Part shown: in pieces, positions 1 to 9,242 of the stretch | How the letters are laid out: every line of letters starts with the position of its first letter | Position numbering within the stretch: the stretch's first letter is position 1 | Made by a program: the position numbers and the translations under genes | From: Bacteroidales bacterium | GTDB taxonomy: Bacteria > Bacteroidota > Bacteroidia > Bacteroidales > Tenuifilaceae | Assembly: GCA_013376985.1 (NCBI GenBank) | Contig: JACABB010000013.1 | Location: 1-64,000, forward strand | DNA: 64,000 nucleotides | Reading direction: 5' to 3' | Notes under the pieces: generated by a model | Databases searched by the model: none | What the model was told of the DNA's origin: nothing | The model's input: the letters and a program-made list of their open reading frames with translations, nothing else

Positions 1-61
1 GTAGTATATAATGTTATGTGTTTAGTATATGGTGTTTATTATTTATTAAAAATTTGATGTT

Positions 62-754
62 ATGAAGAAGTTTTTTGAGAATAAGCTGGCGATGATCATA
101 GCGGTTATCGCATTGCTGAAACAAAATGTTGCCCTATGGGGAAGTTCAACGGTGTTTAAGGCTGCTGTTTCCGATCTGGAGGCAATAAAAGCCGATATTG
201 ATACTGTTAGGAATGGTGCGGAGCATGACTCCAGGAGTTCTACTACGGTTAAGGGTGCTCACAGGGAGGAGCTGGAGAATAAGATGTACGAGGTGATGTC
301 GGTTATCTCGGCGATGGCTACCCGTTCGGGGAATAAGGGCCTTCAAACGGATATGAACCATACACTAAGCGATTTACAGGTGATGCGTGATAGTAAACTG
401 ATTGCTTTGTCTACTCGGATTTCGGGAATTGTCCGTGAGAATATTAGCGTTCTGAAAGATTACTCGGTTACCGATGAGAGCGCAACGATGCTGGATAGCT
501 TGTGCAGCAGGTTTTCGAGTAAGCAATCGGCTCCACGGGTTGCAATCTCGGAGCGTAAGGCTGCAATTGAATCGCTTGATGATTTGTTTGGTAAGGCGGA
601 CGATATTCTAAATAATGTTACCGATAAGCTAATGGTTCCATATAAAACGAGTAAGCCTGATTTTTATTCGGCGTATAAGAGTGCCCGTAAGGTTGTTAAT
701 TATGGGATAAGACACGAGAAGGGGGAGACCAAGAAGGAGGAGGGGGTTGGTTGA
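62..754 (+). CDS. hypothetical helical protein, paralogue of the gene at 20034
   Basis: I do not recognise a named domain in this 230-residue protein. It looks mostly alpha-helical, with a hydrophobic N-terminus (MKKFFENKLAMIIAVIALL) that could be a membrane anchor or part of the first helix. Its length, helical pattern and the segment before the C-terminus (PDFYSAYKSARKVVNYG) match residues 1-215 of the protein at 20034-20945 (PDFYKGYQNSRLVIKRSGG), so the two form a small local family. This copy lacks the C-terminal beta domain of its paralogue and ends in a charged tail. It appears monocistronic. The function is unknown. Confidence 0.7.
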   Translation: MKKFFENKLAMIIAVIALLKQNVALWGSSTVFKAAVSDLEAIKADIDTVRNGAEHDSRSSTTVKGAHREELENKMYEVMSVISAMATRSGNKGLQTDMNHTLSDLQVMRDSKLIALSTRISGIVRENISVLKDYSVTDESATMLDSLCSRFSSKQSAPRVAISERKAAIESLDDLFGKADDILNNVTDKLMVPYKTSKPDFYSAYKSARKVVNYGIRHEKGETKKEEGVG

Positions 755-1379
755 TAGTTGATTGTTGACAGGGTTTAGGGATTTAGCGATTTAGGAGTTT
801 AGGGTGTTAATGTGAGACTGTGTTGCTGTGTTGCTGTGTTGCTGTGTTGCTGTGAGGCTGTTTAAACATTTAACTACGACATGGTTTTGAGCCCTGTTAG
901 AGTTTTGTAATGGGTTGTAAGTTTAGCGAAGTACGCAAGGGGATATGGGTTTGCGTTCTTCGCTTTTTTATTGGCGAACTTGGTGCTTATTGATTTATAT
1001 TTTACGTGTATTTCATCCCTACGGGATTTGTTTTTAGGAATGGTTTTATGCTTTTACCAATATTTCGCCCCGATGGGGCTGTTGATTTTTGGATGATTGT
1101 TTAACTCTGACAGGGTTTTGAACCCTGTCAGAGTTTTGTAATGGGTTTATAAATTTAGCGAAGTTCGCCAAGGGTTTGTAATGCTTTTACTTCGTGTCTT
1201 TTGTGCCTCCTTTGAGCTCTTTGTGTTATATCTTCTCTTTTGATAATCGTATTTTTTTAATGGTAAACTGGGGTTATGAATCTGATTATCGCAAATTGCG
1301 ATAATTGAGCTGTGTGAGTGCCAAATTTTATAATATTCTGCGGTTATTAATGTTTCAGATAACCTCCTCCTTTATGTTT
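755..1379. other. repeat-filled intergenic region
   Basis: No convincing gene lies here. A perfect 8-bp tandem repeat (TGTTGCTG, four copies at 821-852 with degenerate flanking copies) is followed by two diverged direct copies of a roughly 70-bp segment (870-940 and 1100-1174). The second contains a perfect hairpin at 1105-1133 with 13-bp arms and a 3-nt loop. A third element at 1285-1305 is a palindrome with 10-bp arms around ATCGCAA/TTGCGAT. Confidence 0.6.
1285..1305. repeat. palindrome ATTATCGCAA-A-TTGCGATAAT
   Basis: This is a perfect inverted repeat with 10-bp arms and a 1-nt centre. Related ATCGCAA(A/T)(A/T)TGCGAT palindromes recur at 18983-18999, 19288-19302 and 36598-36614, so it belongs to a short dispersed family. 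It lies about 80 nt beyond the stop codon of the serine ammonia-lyase gene and could act as its terminator or as a protein-binding site. Confidence 0.5.
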
Positions 1380-2585
1380 CTACTCATGCACCTGTCCATC
1401 AAATAAGGCTAGGCCTCCTGTTGAGGTTTCGCGGTAAAGGCTTGGGATATCTTTTCCGGTTTGTTTCATGGTTTCAACTACTTTATCAAAGCTAATTCTA
1501 TGTCTTCCATCCGAGAGTATTGCAAATACGTGATGGTTCAATGCTCTTCCTGCTGCAAAGGCGTTACGCTCAATACATGGAATTTGAACTAATCCTGCAA
1601 CGGGATCGCAGGTTAATCCTAAGTGATGCTCAAGTCCCATTTCGGCTGAGTATTCTATCTGGAATATTGTTCCGCCGTATAGCTGTGTTGTTGCTGCGGA
1701 GGCCATTGCACATGCAACACCAATCTCGGCCTGACATCCACATTCCGCACCCGATATCGATGCGTTTTTCTTAACTACATTTCCAATAAGTCCTGCAGTT
1801 GCTAAGGCCTTTAGAATCTTCTTTTCGCTGAAATTATGTTCGGTGTTTTGGTAATATAAAACTGCAGGAATTACACCGCATGAACCACAGGTGGGTGCTG
1901 TTACAATCCGTCCTCCAGAGGCATTCTCCTCACTCACCGCTAGTGCGTAGGAGAATAGTAATGCCCTTTTACGTAGAGTTCCTGTAAAACTTGAGGCTCG
2001 TACATGATAACTCGATGCTTTGCGGGGTAGATTGAGTATGCCGGGCATTACACCTTCATTATCTAAGCCACGGAATATTGCCTCTTTCATTACCGTCCAA
2101 ACCTCATTTAGATAGTCAAGGATATCCTTATCCTCATGCTCTAGCACGAATTCCCAGTAGGAGCGACCATGAGTGTTGCACCATTTAATGATATCGTTAA
2201 GGTTTGAAAATGGGTACACTTCAACGCTTTCGGTTTTTGAACTGTCATCAACAACAGCTCCTCCGCCAACGCTATAAGCTGTCCAATCGCCAAGAAGGTT
2301 CGATTGTTCATCGTAGGCTTCAAATTTCATCCCGTTTGGATGGCGGGGTAGAAATACCTCAGGCTGCCAAACAATTTTTAAGTTTTTACCTTGGAAAACC
2401 TCTTTTATTGCTTTGTCAGTCAGATGTCCTTTACCAGTAGCTGCAAGACTCCCATAAAGAGTTACTTGATACTTTGATGCTTCGTTAAAACGACCTAAGA
2501 ATGTTTCAGCGGCTTTCCTTGGTCCCATGGTATGGCTGCTTGATGGGCCATATCCTATTCGATAGATGTTGCGAATGCTTTCCAT
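1380..2585 (-). CDS. sdaA: L-serine ammonia-lyase, single-chain iron-sulfur type
   Basis: The enzyme deaminates L-serine to pyruvate and ammonia in the cytoplasm. The 401-residue protein fuses the small beta domain, starting with the typical SSSHTMGP motif at about residues 15-22, to the alpha domain. The alpha domain carries the [19 protein letters not shown] and [14 protein letters not shown] segments that hold the cysteines for the oxygen-labile 4Fe-4S cluster. The length fits the one-chain enzyme common in Bacteroidota. The next gene on the same strand (aminopeptidase P) ends 85 nt upstream, so the two may be co-transcribed, though a small inverted repeat lies between them. Confidence 0.93.
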   Translation of the reverse strand: MESIRNIYRIGYGPSSSHTMGPRKAAETFLGRFNEASKYQVTLYGSLAATGKGHLTDKAIKEVFQGKNLKIVWQPEVFLPRHPNGMKFEAYDEQSNLLGDWTAYSVGGGAVVDDSSKTESVEVYPFSNLNDIIKWCNTHGRSYWEFVLEHEDKDILDYLNEVWTVMKEAIFRGLDNEGVMPGILNLPRKASSYHVRASSFTGTLRKRALLFSYALAVSEENASGGRIVTAPTCGSCGVIPAVLYYQNTEHNFSEKKILKALATAGLIGNVVKKNASISGAECGCQAEIGVACAMASAATTQLYGGTIFQIEYSAEMGLEHHLGLTCDPVAGLVQIPCIERNAFAAGRALNHHVFAILSDGRHRISFDKVVETMKQTGKDIPSLYRETSTGGLALFDGQVHE

Positions 2586-2670
2586 TAATTTGTCTTATTT
2601 TAAACGCTAAGGCGCGAAGACGCTAAGAAATGAATAATAACTTTGCGCCTTAGAGACTTTGCGTTTAGAT

Positions 2671-4446
2671 TTATATCTCCTTCGTTTTTCCCTTTAACCA
2701 TTCTTTCTGCTCTTTGTTTAGGGAAGGCGATAACCTTTCGAAAACCGCTCTGTGATAGCTATTCAACCACTCTTTTTCATCGGGTAATAGCATATCAACC
2801 TTAATGGGTTTTGTATCGATTGGGCAAAGGGTAAGAGTTTCGAATTTCAGGAATTTACCAAATTCGTTTTCGATATCGGGGGTACAAGCTATCAAATTTT
2901 CGATTCTTATGCCGTATTTTCCTTGTCGGTACAATCCTGGCTCATTGGACATCACTTCACCAATTTCGATGGGTAAATGGTTATCGGGACGAAATTGCAT
3001 TGGCCCTTCATGAACATTCATAAAGCTACCCACACCATGTCCCGTTCCATGTCCGTAGTTGATATTCAGTTTCCACATCGCCATGCGGGCAAGCGTATCG
3101 AGCTGTGAGCCCCTTGAGCCTGCTGGGAATTTAATCATGGCTAGCTGAATCATACCTTTTAGGACAAGGGTAAAATCAATCTTTTCTTCCTCTGTAGGTT
3201 CACTTAGATGGATTGTTCTTGTTATGTCGGTTGTTCCATTCCTGTATTGTCCACCAGAATCGATAAGTAAGAATCCTTTGGGTTTAATTTCGTACTCGGT
3301 TTCCTTTGTTGCGCTGTAGTGTACAATTGCACCATGATCCGCATATCCAACAATTGATGAAAACGATTCGCTCACAAAATCATTCCTTTTACTCCTGAAT
3401 TCAGCGAGTTTTTCACCAATACTGGTTTCAGTGATCTTTGTTTTCCCCAAATTCAACTCCAACCAGTAGAAGAAATCGACTAAAGCAATTCCATCCTCTT
3501 TCATTGCATTCCGAAATCCTTCGAGTTCAACGCTGTTTTTATGGGCTTTAATCTCAGTTACAATTCCAGTTGCTTCAATTATCCTTGCTTTATCGGGTAT
3601 TGATGTATATAAATGGTAGTTTGTTTTGGAAGGATCTACAAGAATTACATCACTCTTACCAAGTTTTCCAATATGTCCATCTATTTTTTCATAAGGTAAT
3701 AAGGTAACTCCCTGCTCATTTAGATGGTTGGCAATATTCTCATCGATTTTTTGGGTATCAATAAAAAGTATAGCTTGTTTTGAATCGATAAAACCATAAC
3801 TAAGAACCACCGGGTTGTAGCTGATATCGTTACCACGAATATTAAAAGTCCAGCAAACCTCATCGAGGGCGCACAATAAATAGGCTGATGCTCCTTTTGT
3901 TAGCATTACTTTTCTTATCTCTTCAAGTTTTTCGCTAACGCTTTTGCCAGCATATTTAAGTTCCTGAATAAATGCTTTTCCTAAAGGCATTGCGGCTCTA
4001 TTCTCCCAAATAGGTGTGATTAAATCTAAGTTTGATTTACACTCAATGCCACTTTTTTGTAATGTATCAATTATGCTTTTAGCTTGGGTTGTTTGAAATA
4101 CTTTTCCATCAAAACCAATATTATCACCTTTGCTAAGCTGTTTAGTAATCCAAGCCTCAAGCGATGGTGTTTCAGGTAATCCCAGTTTACATAGCTCAAT
4201 ACCAGAATCGGTAAGCTCTTTTTCAGCCTGAAGGAAATATCTTGAATCGGTCCACAGTGCAGCGGTTTTGGTTGTAACAACTACTGTTCCGGCAGAACCA
4301 GTGAACCCAGAAAGCCAACTGCGTGATTTCCAGTAATCGGGTAAATACTCGCTAATATGCGGATCGCTGCTTGGAATAATATATGCACTAACATTATTTT
4401 TCTTCATTAAGCCTCTTAGTAGTTCTATTTTTGCTGATGTTTTCAT
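2671..4446 (-). CDS. Xaa-Pro aminopeptidase (aminopeptidase P, M24B)
   Basis: This cytoplasmic metallopeptidase removes an N-terminal residue next to proline. The start is placed at the ATG at 4446 (MKTSAKIELLRGLMKK, 591 residues). The reading frame stays open for 26 more codons upstream, but they lack family similarity. Two creatinase-like N-terminal domains precede the pita-bread catalytic domain. Likely metal ligands are visible as LLIDSGGQY, TTDITRT, GHGTGHGVG, SNEPGLY and RIENLI. Length and the three-domain layout match the long eukaryote-like APP1 type found in Bacteroidota. It is encoded upstream of sdaA, so peptide and serine breakdown may be linked. Confidence 0.92.
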   Translation of the reverse strand: MKTSAKIELLRGLMKKNNVSAYIIPSSDPHISEYLPDYWKSRSWLSGFTGSAGTVVVTTKTAALWTDSRYFLQAEKELTDSGIELCKLGLPETPSLEAWITKQLSKGDNIGFDGKVFQTTQAKSIIDTLQKSGIECKSNLDLITPIWENRAAMPLGKAFIQELKYAGKSVSEKLEEIRKVMLTKGASAYLLCALDEVCWTFNIRGNDISYNPVVLSYGFIDSKQAILFIDTQKIDENIANHLNEQGVTLLPYEKIDGHIGKLGKSDVILVDPSKTNYHLYTSIPDKARIIEATGIVTEIKAHKNSVELEGFRNAMKEDGIALVDFFYWLELNLGKTKITETSIGEKLAEFRSKRNDFVSESFSSIVGYADHGAIVHYSATKETEYEIKPKGFLLIDSGGQYRNGTTDITRTIHLSEPTEEEKIDFTLVLKGMIQLAMIKFPAGSRGSQLDTLARMAMWKLNINYGHGTGHGVGSFMNVHEGPMQFRPDNHLPIEIGEVMSNEPGLYRQGKYGIRIENLIACTPDIENEFGKFLKFETLTLCPIDTKPIKVDMLLPDEKEWLNSYHRAVFERLSPSLNKEQKEWLKGKTKEI

Positions 4447-4548
4447 GGTTGGAATGTTATTTGGTAAGCAATTCGCAAATATAATACGATTATTTCCAGA
4501 GAATGAAGTTTTTTGAAATGACAAAGCTAATTAACGTGAGATTGATGA

Positions 4549-4756
4549 AAGCATAACATATTGATTCTAAGCATAGGATTAGATTGTTGCTTTGTCATGC
4601 TGAACGAAGTGAAGTATCTAAGTTCCTTCGCTTCGCTCAGGATGACAGGGGAGATTCTTCGCTTCGTTCAGAACCGAGTTTGCGAACCGAACGTAGTGAG
4701 TTCAGCGGAGCTAGTTCGGTAGCCAATGACTCCTTACATCGAGCTGACGTTAATAA
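4549..4756. repeat. dispersed intergenic element, copy 1
   Basis: This stretch matches the reverse complement of 10443-10608. Both contain, in order, AAGCATAACATATTGAT, TAGATTGTTGCTTTGTCATG, GCTTCGCTCAGGATGACA and TTACATCGAG(C/T)TGACGTT. Copy 1 carries about 80 extra bases of inverted-repeat sequence before the last block. The internal arms (GCTGAACGAAGTGAA and GCTTCGCTCAGGATGACA) can fold back. It is a noncoding repeat; a 62-codon reading frame inside it is incidental. Confidence 0.7.
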
Positions 4757-4897
4757 GGTTGTTGTTTATTAGAAGAATTTGATACGAATATTAAGAAGTA
4801 AAATTTTGCAAGTGTCTAAAAAAGAAAGATAATTGGGAAATATTTAAAAATCATCTAAAATCGTATTGACAAAACCTCCTTTTTCCATTTTATCGTT

Positions 4898-4905
4898 TAA
4901 ATTTG
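4898..4905 (+). promoter_or_regulatory. candidate -7 box TAAATTTG
   Basis: The sequence is an exact match to the Bacteroidota -7 consensus TAnnTTTG, 47 nt upstream of the ATG at 4953. A clear -33 TTTG at the usual spacing is not present; the nearest is TTG at 4866-4868. Confidence 0.35.
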
Positions 4906-4952
4906 CTTGTTATTTTTTTTTGAGTAATCAGTTTTAATTAAAACCTTGAAGT

Positions 4953-5261
4953 ATGAAGAGCATTCAGATATCAAAGAATCGGATTAAAGAATTTCTTGCT
5001 GAGAAACTTGCAAAAAACGTGCTTCAATCTGAGATAAATGACTTGATTCTTGTTCTTCGCTTCAATGCATTGGGAGGTTTTGAGTTTTTAAGCGATGAGG
5101 ATTTACTCGAAAATCTGATTGCGGCTTTCCCCGAACTTGAACTGGTACATCTGGTTAAAAGTGATGATAATTACCTCTACCTAGGAGTAAAACCTCAGCA
5201 TAATGAAGAGGAGGATAATATTTTGATTGATATTAAGAAAATTACTCAACTTATTGTTTAG
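4953..5261 (+). CDS. hypothetical protein, 102 residues
   Basis: This is a small acidic soluble protein that I do not recognise. It begins MKSIQISKNRIKEFLAEKL, continues with a helical and hydrophobic segment (INDLILVLRFNALGGFEFL) and ends in an acidic stretch followed by ILIDIKKITQLIV. There is no signal peptide or membrane segment. A good -7 promoter box lies upstream and the dehydrogenase gene follows after 86 nt on the same strand. Amino-acid composition supports a real gene. No function is proposed. Confidence 0.65.
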   Translation: MKSIQISKNRIKEFLAEKLAKNVLQSEINDLILVLRFNALGGFEFLSDEDLLENLIAAFPELELVHLVKSDDNYLYLGVKPQHNEEEDNILIDIKKITQLIV

Positions 5262-5347
5262 TGTTTTGCTGTATTGATGTGTATTGTCTGGGATAAATTT
5301 TAATCCTTTCGTTTTTATTACCTAATTTTAATTAGATACAATTTGAT

Positions 5348-6499
5348 ATGAATAACTTCGATTATTATAACCCTGTGAAGATCCTTTTTGGTGAGGGAAA
5401 GATTGATCAGCTTTCAAATGAAATTCCAAAAGATGCCAAAATATTATTTACATATGGGGGCGGAAGCATTAAGAAAAATGGAGTATACGACAAGGTTAAA
5501 TCAGGGTTAAAGGGGTTCAAGTTTTTTGAATTTGGTGGAATTGAACCAAACCCTCATTTCGAAACTTTGATGAAGGCTGTTGAAATAGTAAAAACCGAAA
5601 AGATAGACTTTCTCCTTGCTGTTGGAGGCGGTTCGGTTTTAGATGGTACTAAGTTTATTGCAGCAGCATCATTATTTGATGGAGACCCTTGGAATATACT
5701 TGAAAAAGGGGCTAAAGTGAATAATGCCCTGCCGTTTGGTACCATTCTTACATTACCGGCAACTGGCTCCGAGATGAATTCTGGTGGGGTTATTACCAAG
5801 GCTTCAACTAAGGTGAAATTACCTTTTGGAAGCCCGCTACTTTTCCCAAAATTTTCGATACTTGATCCTACAACAACCTATTCCTTACCTGCGAATCAGA
5901 TTGCCAATGGCATTGTAGATGCTTTTATTCATACAACGGAGCAGTATTTAACGTACCCTTCGAATTCGCCAATACAGGATCGATTTGCCGAAGGAATTCT
6001 TAAAACGCTTATTGAGATTGGACCACAGGCTATAGCTAATACTGAGGATTATCAAACCCGTGCCAATTTTATGTGGAGCTGCACAATGGCTTTAAATGGG
6101 CTTATTGGAACAGGCGTGCCATCGGATTGGGCAACTCATATGATTGGTCATGAGCTTACGGCTTTTTTTGGGTTGGATCATGGTGTTACATTGGCAATAG
6201 TTCTGCCTGCACTTCTTCGTGAGATGAAGGATGATAAGCGTGAAAAACTACTTCAGTTTGGTAAAAATGTTTGGGGAATCGAGAATGGAACAGAGGACAA
6301 CCGAATTGATGAGGCAATTATTAGAACGGTATCATTCTTTAATTCACTCGGAGTTAAAACTAAACTCTCTGCATACGGGATAACCTTAGATCAACTTACT
6401 CCTGTTTTTGAAAGATTCCAGAGCCGTCAGTGGAAACTGGGAGAGCGAAAAAACATTACACCAAATAGGATTGAAGTGATACTAAAGAATTGTTTTTAA
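5348..6499 (+). CDS. yqhD: iron-containing alcohol/aldehyde dehydrogenase, YqhD type
   Basis: This is a cytoplasmic NAD(P)H-dependent reductase of the iron-containing alcohol dehydrogenase family, likely reducing short-chain or toxic aldehydes. The dinucleotide-binding region carries GGGSVLDGTK at about residues 93-102 and LPATGSEMN at 136-144. Predicted metal ligands are D191, H195, H264 and H278. Their spacing equals that of E. coli YqhD (D194, H198, H267, H281), and the length (383 versus 387) also agrees. The gene ends 16 nt before a strong terminator hairpin. Physiological substrate is not visible from sequence. Confidence 0.88.
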   Translation: MNNFDYYNPVKILFGEGKIDQLSNEIPKDAKILFTYGGGSIKKNGVYDKVKSGLKGFKFFEFGGIEPNPHFETLMKAVEIVKTEKIDFLLAVGGGSVLDGTKFIAAASLFDGDPWNILEKGAKVNNALPFGTILTLPATGSEMNSGGVITKASTKVKLPFGSPLLFPKFSILDPTTTYSLPANQIANGIVDAFIHTTEQYLTYPSNSPIQDRFAEGILKTLIEIGPQAIANTEDYQTRANFMWSCTMALNGLIGTGVPSDWATHMIGHELTAFFGLDHGVTLAIVLPALLREMKDDKREKLLQFGKNVWGIENGTEDNRIDEAIIRTVSFFNSLGVKTKLSAYGITLDQLTPVFERFQSRQWKLGERKNITPNRIEVILKNCF

Positions 6500-6515
6500 A
6501 TAAATAGAAAGTAAA

Positions 6516-6547
6516 CAAAAGAGGCTGCATACATGCAGCCTCTTTTG
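6516..6547. terminator. bidirectional rho-independent terminator
   Basis: CAAAAGAGGCTGCAT and its perfect reverse complement are separated by AC, giving a 15-bp stem with A-rich and T-rich flanks. It lies between the convergent dehydrogenase gene (ending 6499) and the agmatinase operon (ending 6572), and can serve both. Confidence 0.85.
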
Positions 6548-6571
6548 TATTTAGTTAAATGGTTTAAGCGG

Positions 6572-6769
6572 TTAATACTTCTTGAAAAAGACCTGAAAGT
6601 CCTTCAAGTTGAAATTCTTAGAAAACCCTTCTTCAAGGCTAAAAACCCTGTAGTAGGAAGCGCTTTCTTTAACCGGCGGAATGTAATCAAATTCATAGTA
6701 AGTATTGATCTTGAATTTATGATCAACTTCTGCCGATTCTGGCGTTTTAACACATTTACACTTATTCAT
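6572..6769 (-). CDS. small conserved-looking protein, 65 residues
   Basis: A small gene lies 19 nt downstream of the deoxyhypusine-synthase-like gene and ends 24 nt before the shared terminator, so it is the natural third gene of that operon. The start chosen is the ATG at 6769 (MNKCKCVKTPESAEVDHKF). Longer versions would run into the upstream coding region. The protein has an N-terminal CKC motif, an aromatic middle (INTYYEFDYIPPVKE) and a hydrophobic C-terminus (NLKDFQVFFKKY). I do not recognise it. The opposite-strand frame at 6533-6817 is less protein-like and overlaps the terminator. Confidence 0.55.
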   Translation of the reverse strand: MNKCKCVKTPESAEVDHKFKINTYYEFDYIPPVKESASYYRVFSLEEGFSKNFNLKDFQVFFKKY

Positions 6770-6788
6770 AGGTTTGGTATCAAGGCTT

Positions 6789-7805
6789 CTAATCAAAAAT
6801 CTTTGACCACTCTTTAAAATTGCGTTTCTTCCAATCTCCCTTATGATACAAATAGCTGGCAATTAAAGGAAGTACGCTAGTTGCTTCGGCGTAAACCATT
6901 TGTTCGTAAGTGGTATCAACTTTTCCCCACGATGAAGCCTCTTTTAGGGTAGAGCTAGAGCAAGCACCATCACGAACATCGGCAACTGTTATTTGTATTG
7001 CATATTTATGCATTGGAACATCATAACCTAAAATCTCGGCGCAGACAACAGTATCCTGCGTAAAGTTTTTAGGAACACCGCCACCAATCATAAATAAACC
7101 AGTTACATTTGCTTTAACCTTAACCATTGTTAGTTCACGGAAATCTTTTACTGAATCGATTGATACGTGAGCCTTGGGGTTTTCTACTTGATGTTTAACT
7201 AAACCAAAACCTGCACTGCTATCGCTGAAAGCGGGGCAGAAAATTGGAACGTTATGTTCATAACAAACCTGAATTAATGAATCTTTCTTAACAGAATGCT
7301 TTACTAAATATTTCCCCATCTCCTTAATAAACTCACGAGAGCTATAAGCTCCAGGTTTCATTCCATCTGCAATAGTTTTGATTGTTCCATCGCAATTCTG
7401 TAACTCCTCTTCATCGATAAATGTATCGTAAATTCTATCGATGTATAAATCACGTAGGTGATTATCGTCTATTGATTGTGATCCTTTGTAGTGTTTAAAG
7501 CCAAGTGCCTCAAAGAAATCCATATCTACAATTGATGCTCCTGTCGCAACTATAACATCAATCATCTTATTCTTAACCATTTCAACGTAAATCTGCATGC
7601 AACCACCTGCACTAGTACTTCCAGCAAGGGTAAGTATGTTGGTGCATTCAGTATCGTTTATCATGCGGTTGAAAATATCTGATGCTACAGCAGTGTCTCT
7701 TGAGGTGAAAGACATTTCACGCATAGAATCAATAATTGGGGTAGCATCAAAAGATTTAATATCAATGTGCTTAATTGTATCCTTCAGCAGATCCTTTTTC
7801 TCCAT
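6789..7805 (-). CDS. deoxyhypusine synthase-like protein
   Basis: The 338-residue protein belongs to the deoxyhypusine synthase family, which transfers an aminobutyl group from spermidine using NAD and a catalytic lysine. That lysine is present in the SSWGKV motif (K295), and NAD-binding-like GST and GGG segments (AGSTSAGG; IGGGVPKNF) are visible. Bacteria lack eIF5A, so the acceptor must differ. Bacterial members next to agmatinase are thought to make homospermidine-type polyamines or carry out an unassigned reaction. It lies 46 nt downstream of the agmatinase gene in one operon, which supports polyamine metabolism. No arginine decarboxylase is in this window. Confidence 0.85.
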   Translation of the reverse strand: MEKKDLLKDTIKHIDIKSFDATPIIDSMREMSFTSRDTAVASDIFNRMINDTECTNILTLAGSTSAGGCMQIYVEMVKNKMIDVIVATGASIVDMDFFEALGFKHYKGSQSIDDNHLRDLYIDRIYDTFIDEEELQNCDGTIKTIADGMKPGAYSSREFIKEMGKYLVKHSVKKDSLIQVCYEHNVPIFCPAFSDSSAGFGLVKHQVENPKAHVSIDSVKDFRELTMVKVKANVTGLFMIGGGVPKNFTQDTVVCAEILGYDVPMHKYAIQITVADVRDGACSSSTLKEASSWGKVDTTYEQMVYAEATSVLPLIASYLYHKGDWKKRNFKEWSKIFD

Positions 7806-7851
7806 TATGTCAAATTATTTTTTGCAAAAATAGCTAAATAGTTTTAAAAAA

Positions 7852-8706
7852 TTACCTTACCAAGCTTGCGAACTTATACGAGAGAAGCTTATAAATAAGT
7901 TTCGTTGCAAGAAAATCTGATGAACGTTCCTTGGGATTAGGGCAAAGCTCAACCACATCAAAGCCCACTAAATTCTTACGTTCTATCAGTTTTTTAAGGA
8001 ATTGAAGGGTTGGATACCATTGTAATCCTCCCGGTTCAGGAGTGCCTGTTGAGGGCATAATTGATGGATCAAATCCATCAAGATCGATGGTTAAATAGAC
8101 GTTATCTGTTAAAAGATCAATTGCTTTATCCATCCAATCATCAGAATTTACAATTTTATGAGCCCAAAAAACTCTGCTTGGATCTAAGTTTTCCTTTTCA
8201 CCAACATCCATGCTACGGATACCAACTTGCACAATAGGGCAAATTTCTTTGGCACGAGCCATTATACAAGCGTGATTATTCTTGCTGCCTTCATAGCTTG
8301 AACGAAGGTCGGTATGGGCATCAATTTGAAGTACGCTAAGATTAGAGAATTTTTTAGCATGTGCTTGAATTACCCCGATGCTTATTGAATGTTCGCCCCC
8401 TAATGTGACTAGGAATTTTTCTTTTTCAAGAAATGATTCTGCTTTCTTCCGAACGGCTTCTACCATAGCCTCTGGGCTCTTGTTGACCTTTACAGCTGGT
8501 GCGGTATAGATGCCAATTTTATAAACTTCGCTATCGGTTTCGATATCGTAGAGTTCCATGTTAGCCGAAGCTTCAAGCAGGGCTTCGGGTCCCTTATCTG
8601 CTCCTTTAATCCATGTACTAGTACCATCATAGGGAACAGGCAGTATTGCTACTTTTGCTGTTGATTCTTCGGTAAATTGCTTGGGTAAGTCGCCGTAGTT
8701 ATACAT
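7852..8706 (-). CDS. speB: agmatinase / arginase-family ureohydrolase
   Basis: The enzyme hydrolyses agmatine (or a related guanidino compound) to putrescine and urea. All arginase-fold manganese ligands are visible: H106 in GGEHS, D129-x-H131-x-D133 in DAHTD, and D208 and D210 in TIDLDGFDPS. The substrate-side E224 in GTPEPGG fits an agmatinase. Length (284) is typical. It is the first gene of an operon with the deoxyhypusine-synthase-like gene and a 65-residue protein. The start ATG at 8706 is preceded by an AT-rich 536-nt space that should contain the promoter. Confidence 0.9.
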   Translation of the reverse strand: MYNYGDLPKQFTEESTAKVAILPVPYDGTSTWIKGADKGPEALLEASANMELYDIETDSEVYKIGIYTAPAVKVNKSPEAMVEAVRKKAESFLEKEKFLVTLGGEHSISIGVIQAHAKKFSNLSVLQIDAHTDLRSSYEGSKNNHACIMARAKEICPIVQVGIRSMDVGEKENLDPSRVFWAHKIVNSDDWMDKAIDLLTDNVYLTIDLDGFDPSIMPSTGTPEPGGLQWYPTLQFLKKLIERKNLVGFDVVELCPNPKERSSDFLATKLIYKLLSYKFASLVR

Positions 8707-9242
8707 CTATGCTGTTTGTTTAAGTTAATAGAATCGATTTTATTTAGTAACTATAAAATATAATCACCCTGCTTCTGGAATTCAATTGTTTTGATTTTTC
8801 AACCATTAACACTTCTTTTCCCAAATAAGTTGCAATTATAGAATAATTTTTTTGAAAGAGATGTTTTTAGAACTTTATGATTTTGTTAATAGTAAAGCAT
8901 GTGTTAACGATATTGTTGATTATTGATTAAACATGAATTTTGTAATTAAAATGAAAATAAGTTGGGTTGGTTAGAACAAAGCAAAAAATTAGGCTTAGCG
9001 AAGCTAATAACAGATTTTTGTTACTTCGTAATCCATTATTATAGGTTTCCATTTTTTTATAATGTTTAAATACAATTCGCTGTTATTATGACATCTAAAT
9101 TAATTGTTGTAACGAATTCATTTTATTTTAAGAAACGTCACAACCTTTTTACCAATAAAATCATCTTTAATACATGTTGTATTTGATTTGATTTTTTCAC
9201 TATTATTGCATCGCTGGAAATGTAACATAATATACTTAAAAT
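8707..9242. other. AT-rich divergent intergenic region
   Basis: This region separates the divergent agmatinase operon and aminotransferase gene. I see no convincing gene. It must hold promoters for both directions, but no TTTG/TAnnTTTG pair with correct spacing stands out. Confidence 0.5.

Noticed and set aside
4584-4772. 62-codon plus-strand frame (MLLCHAERSEVSKFLRFAQD)
   Set aside because: It lies wholly inside the dispersed repeat at 4549-4756 and matches the well-known incidental translation of such palindromic elements.
6533-6817. 94-codon plus-strand frame opposite the small agmatinase-operon gene
   Set aside because: It begins within the terminator hairpin and overlaps the end of the deoxyhypusine-synthase-like gene; the minus-strand frame is better placed.
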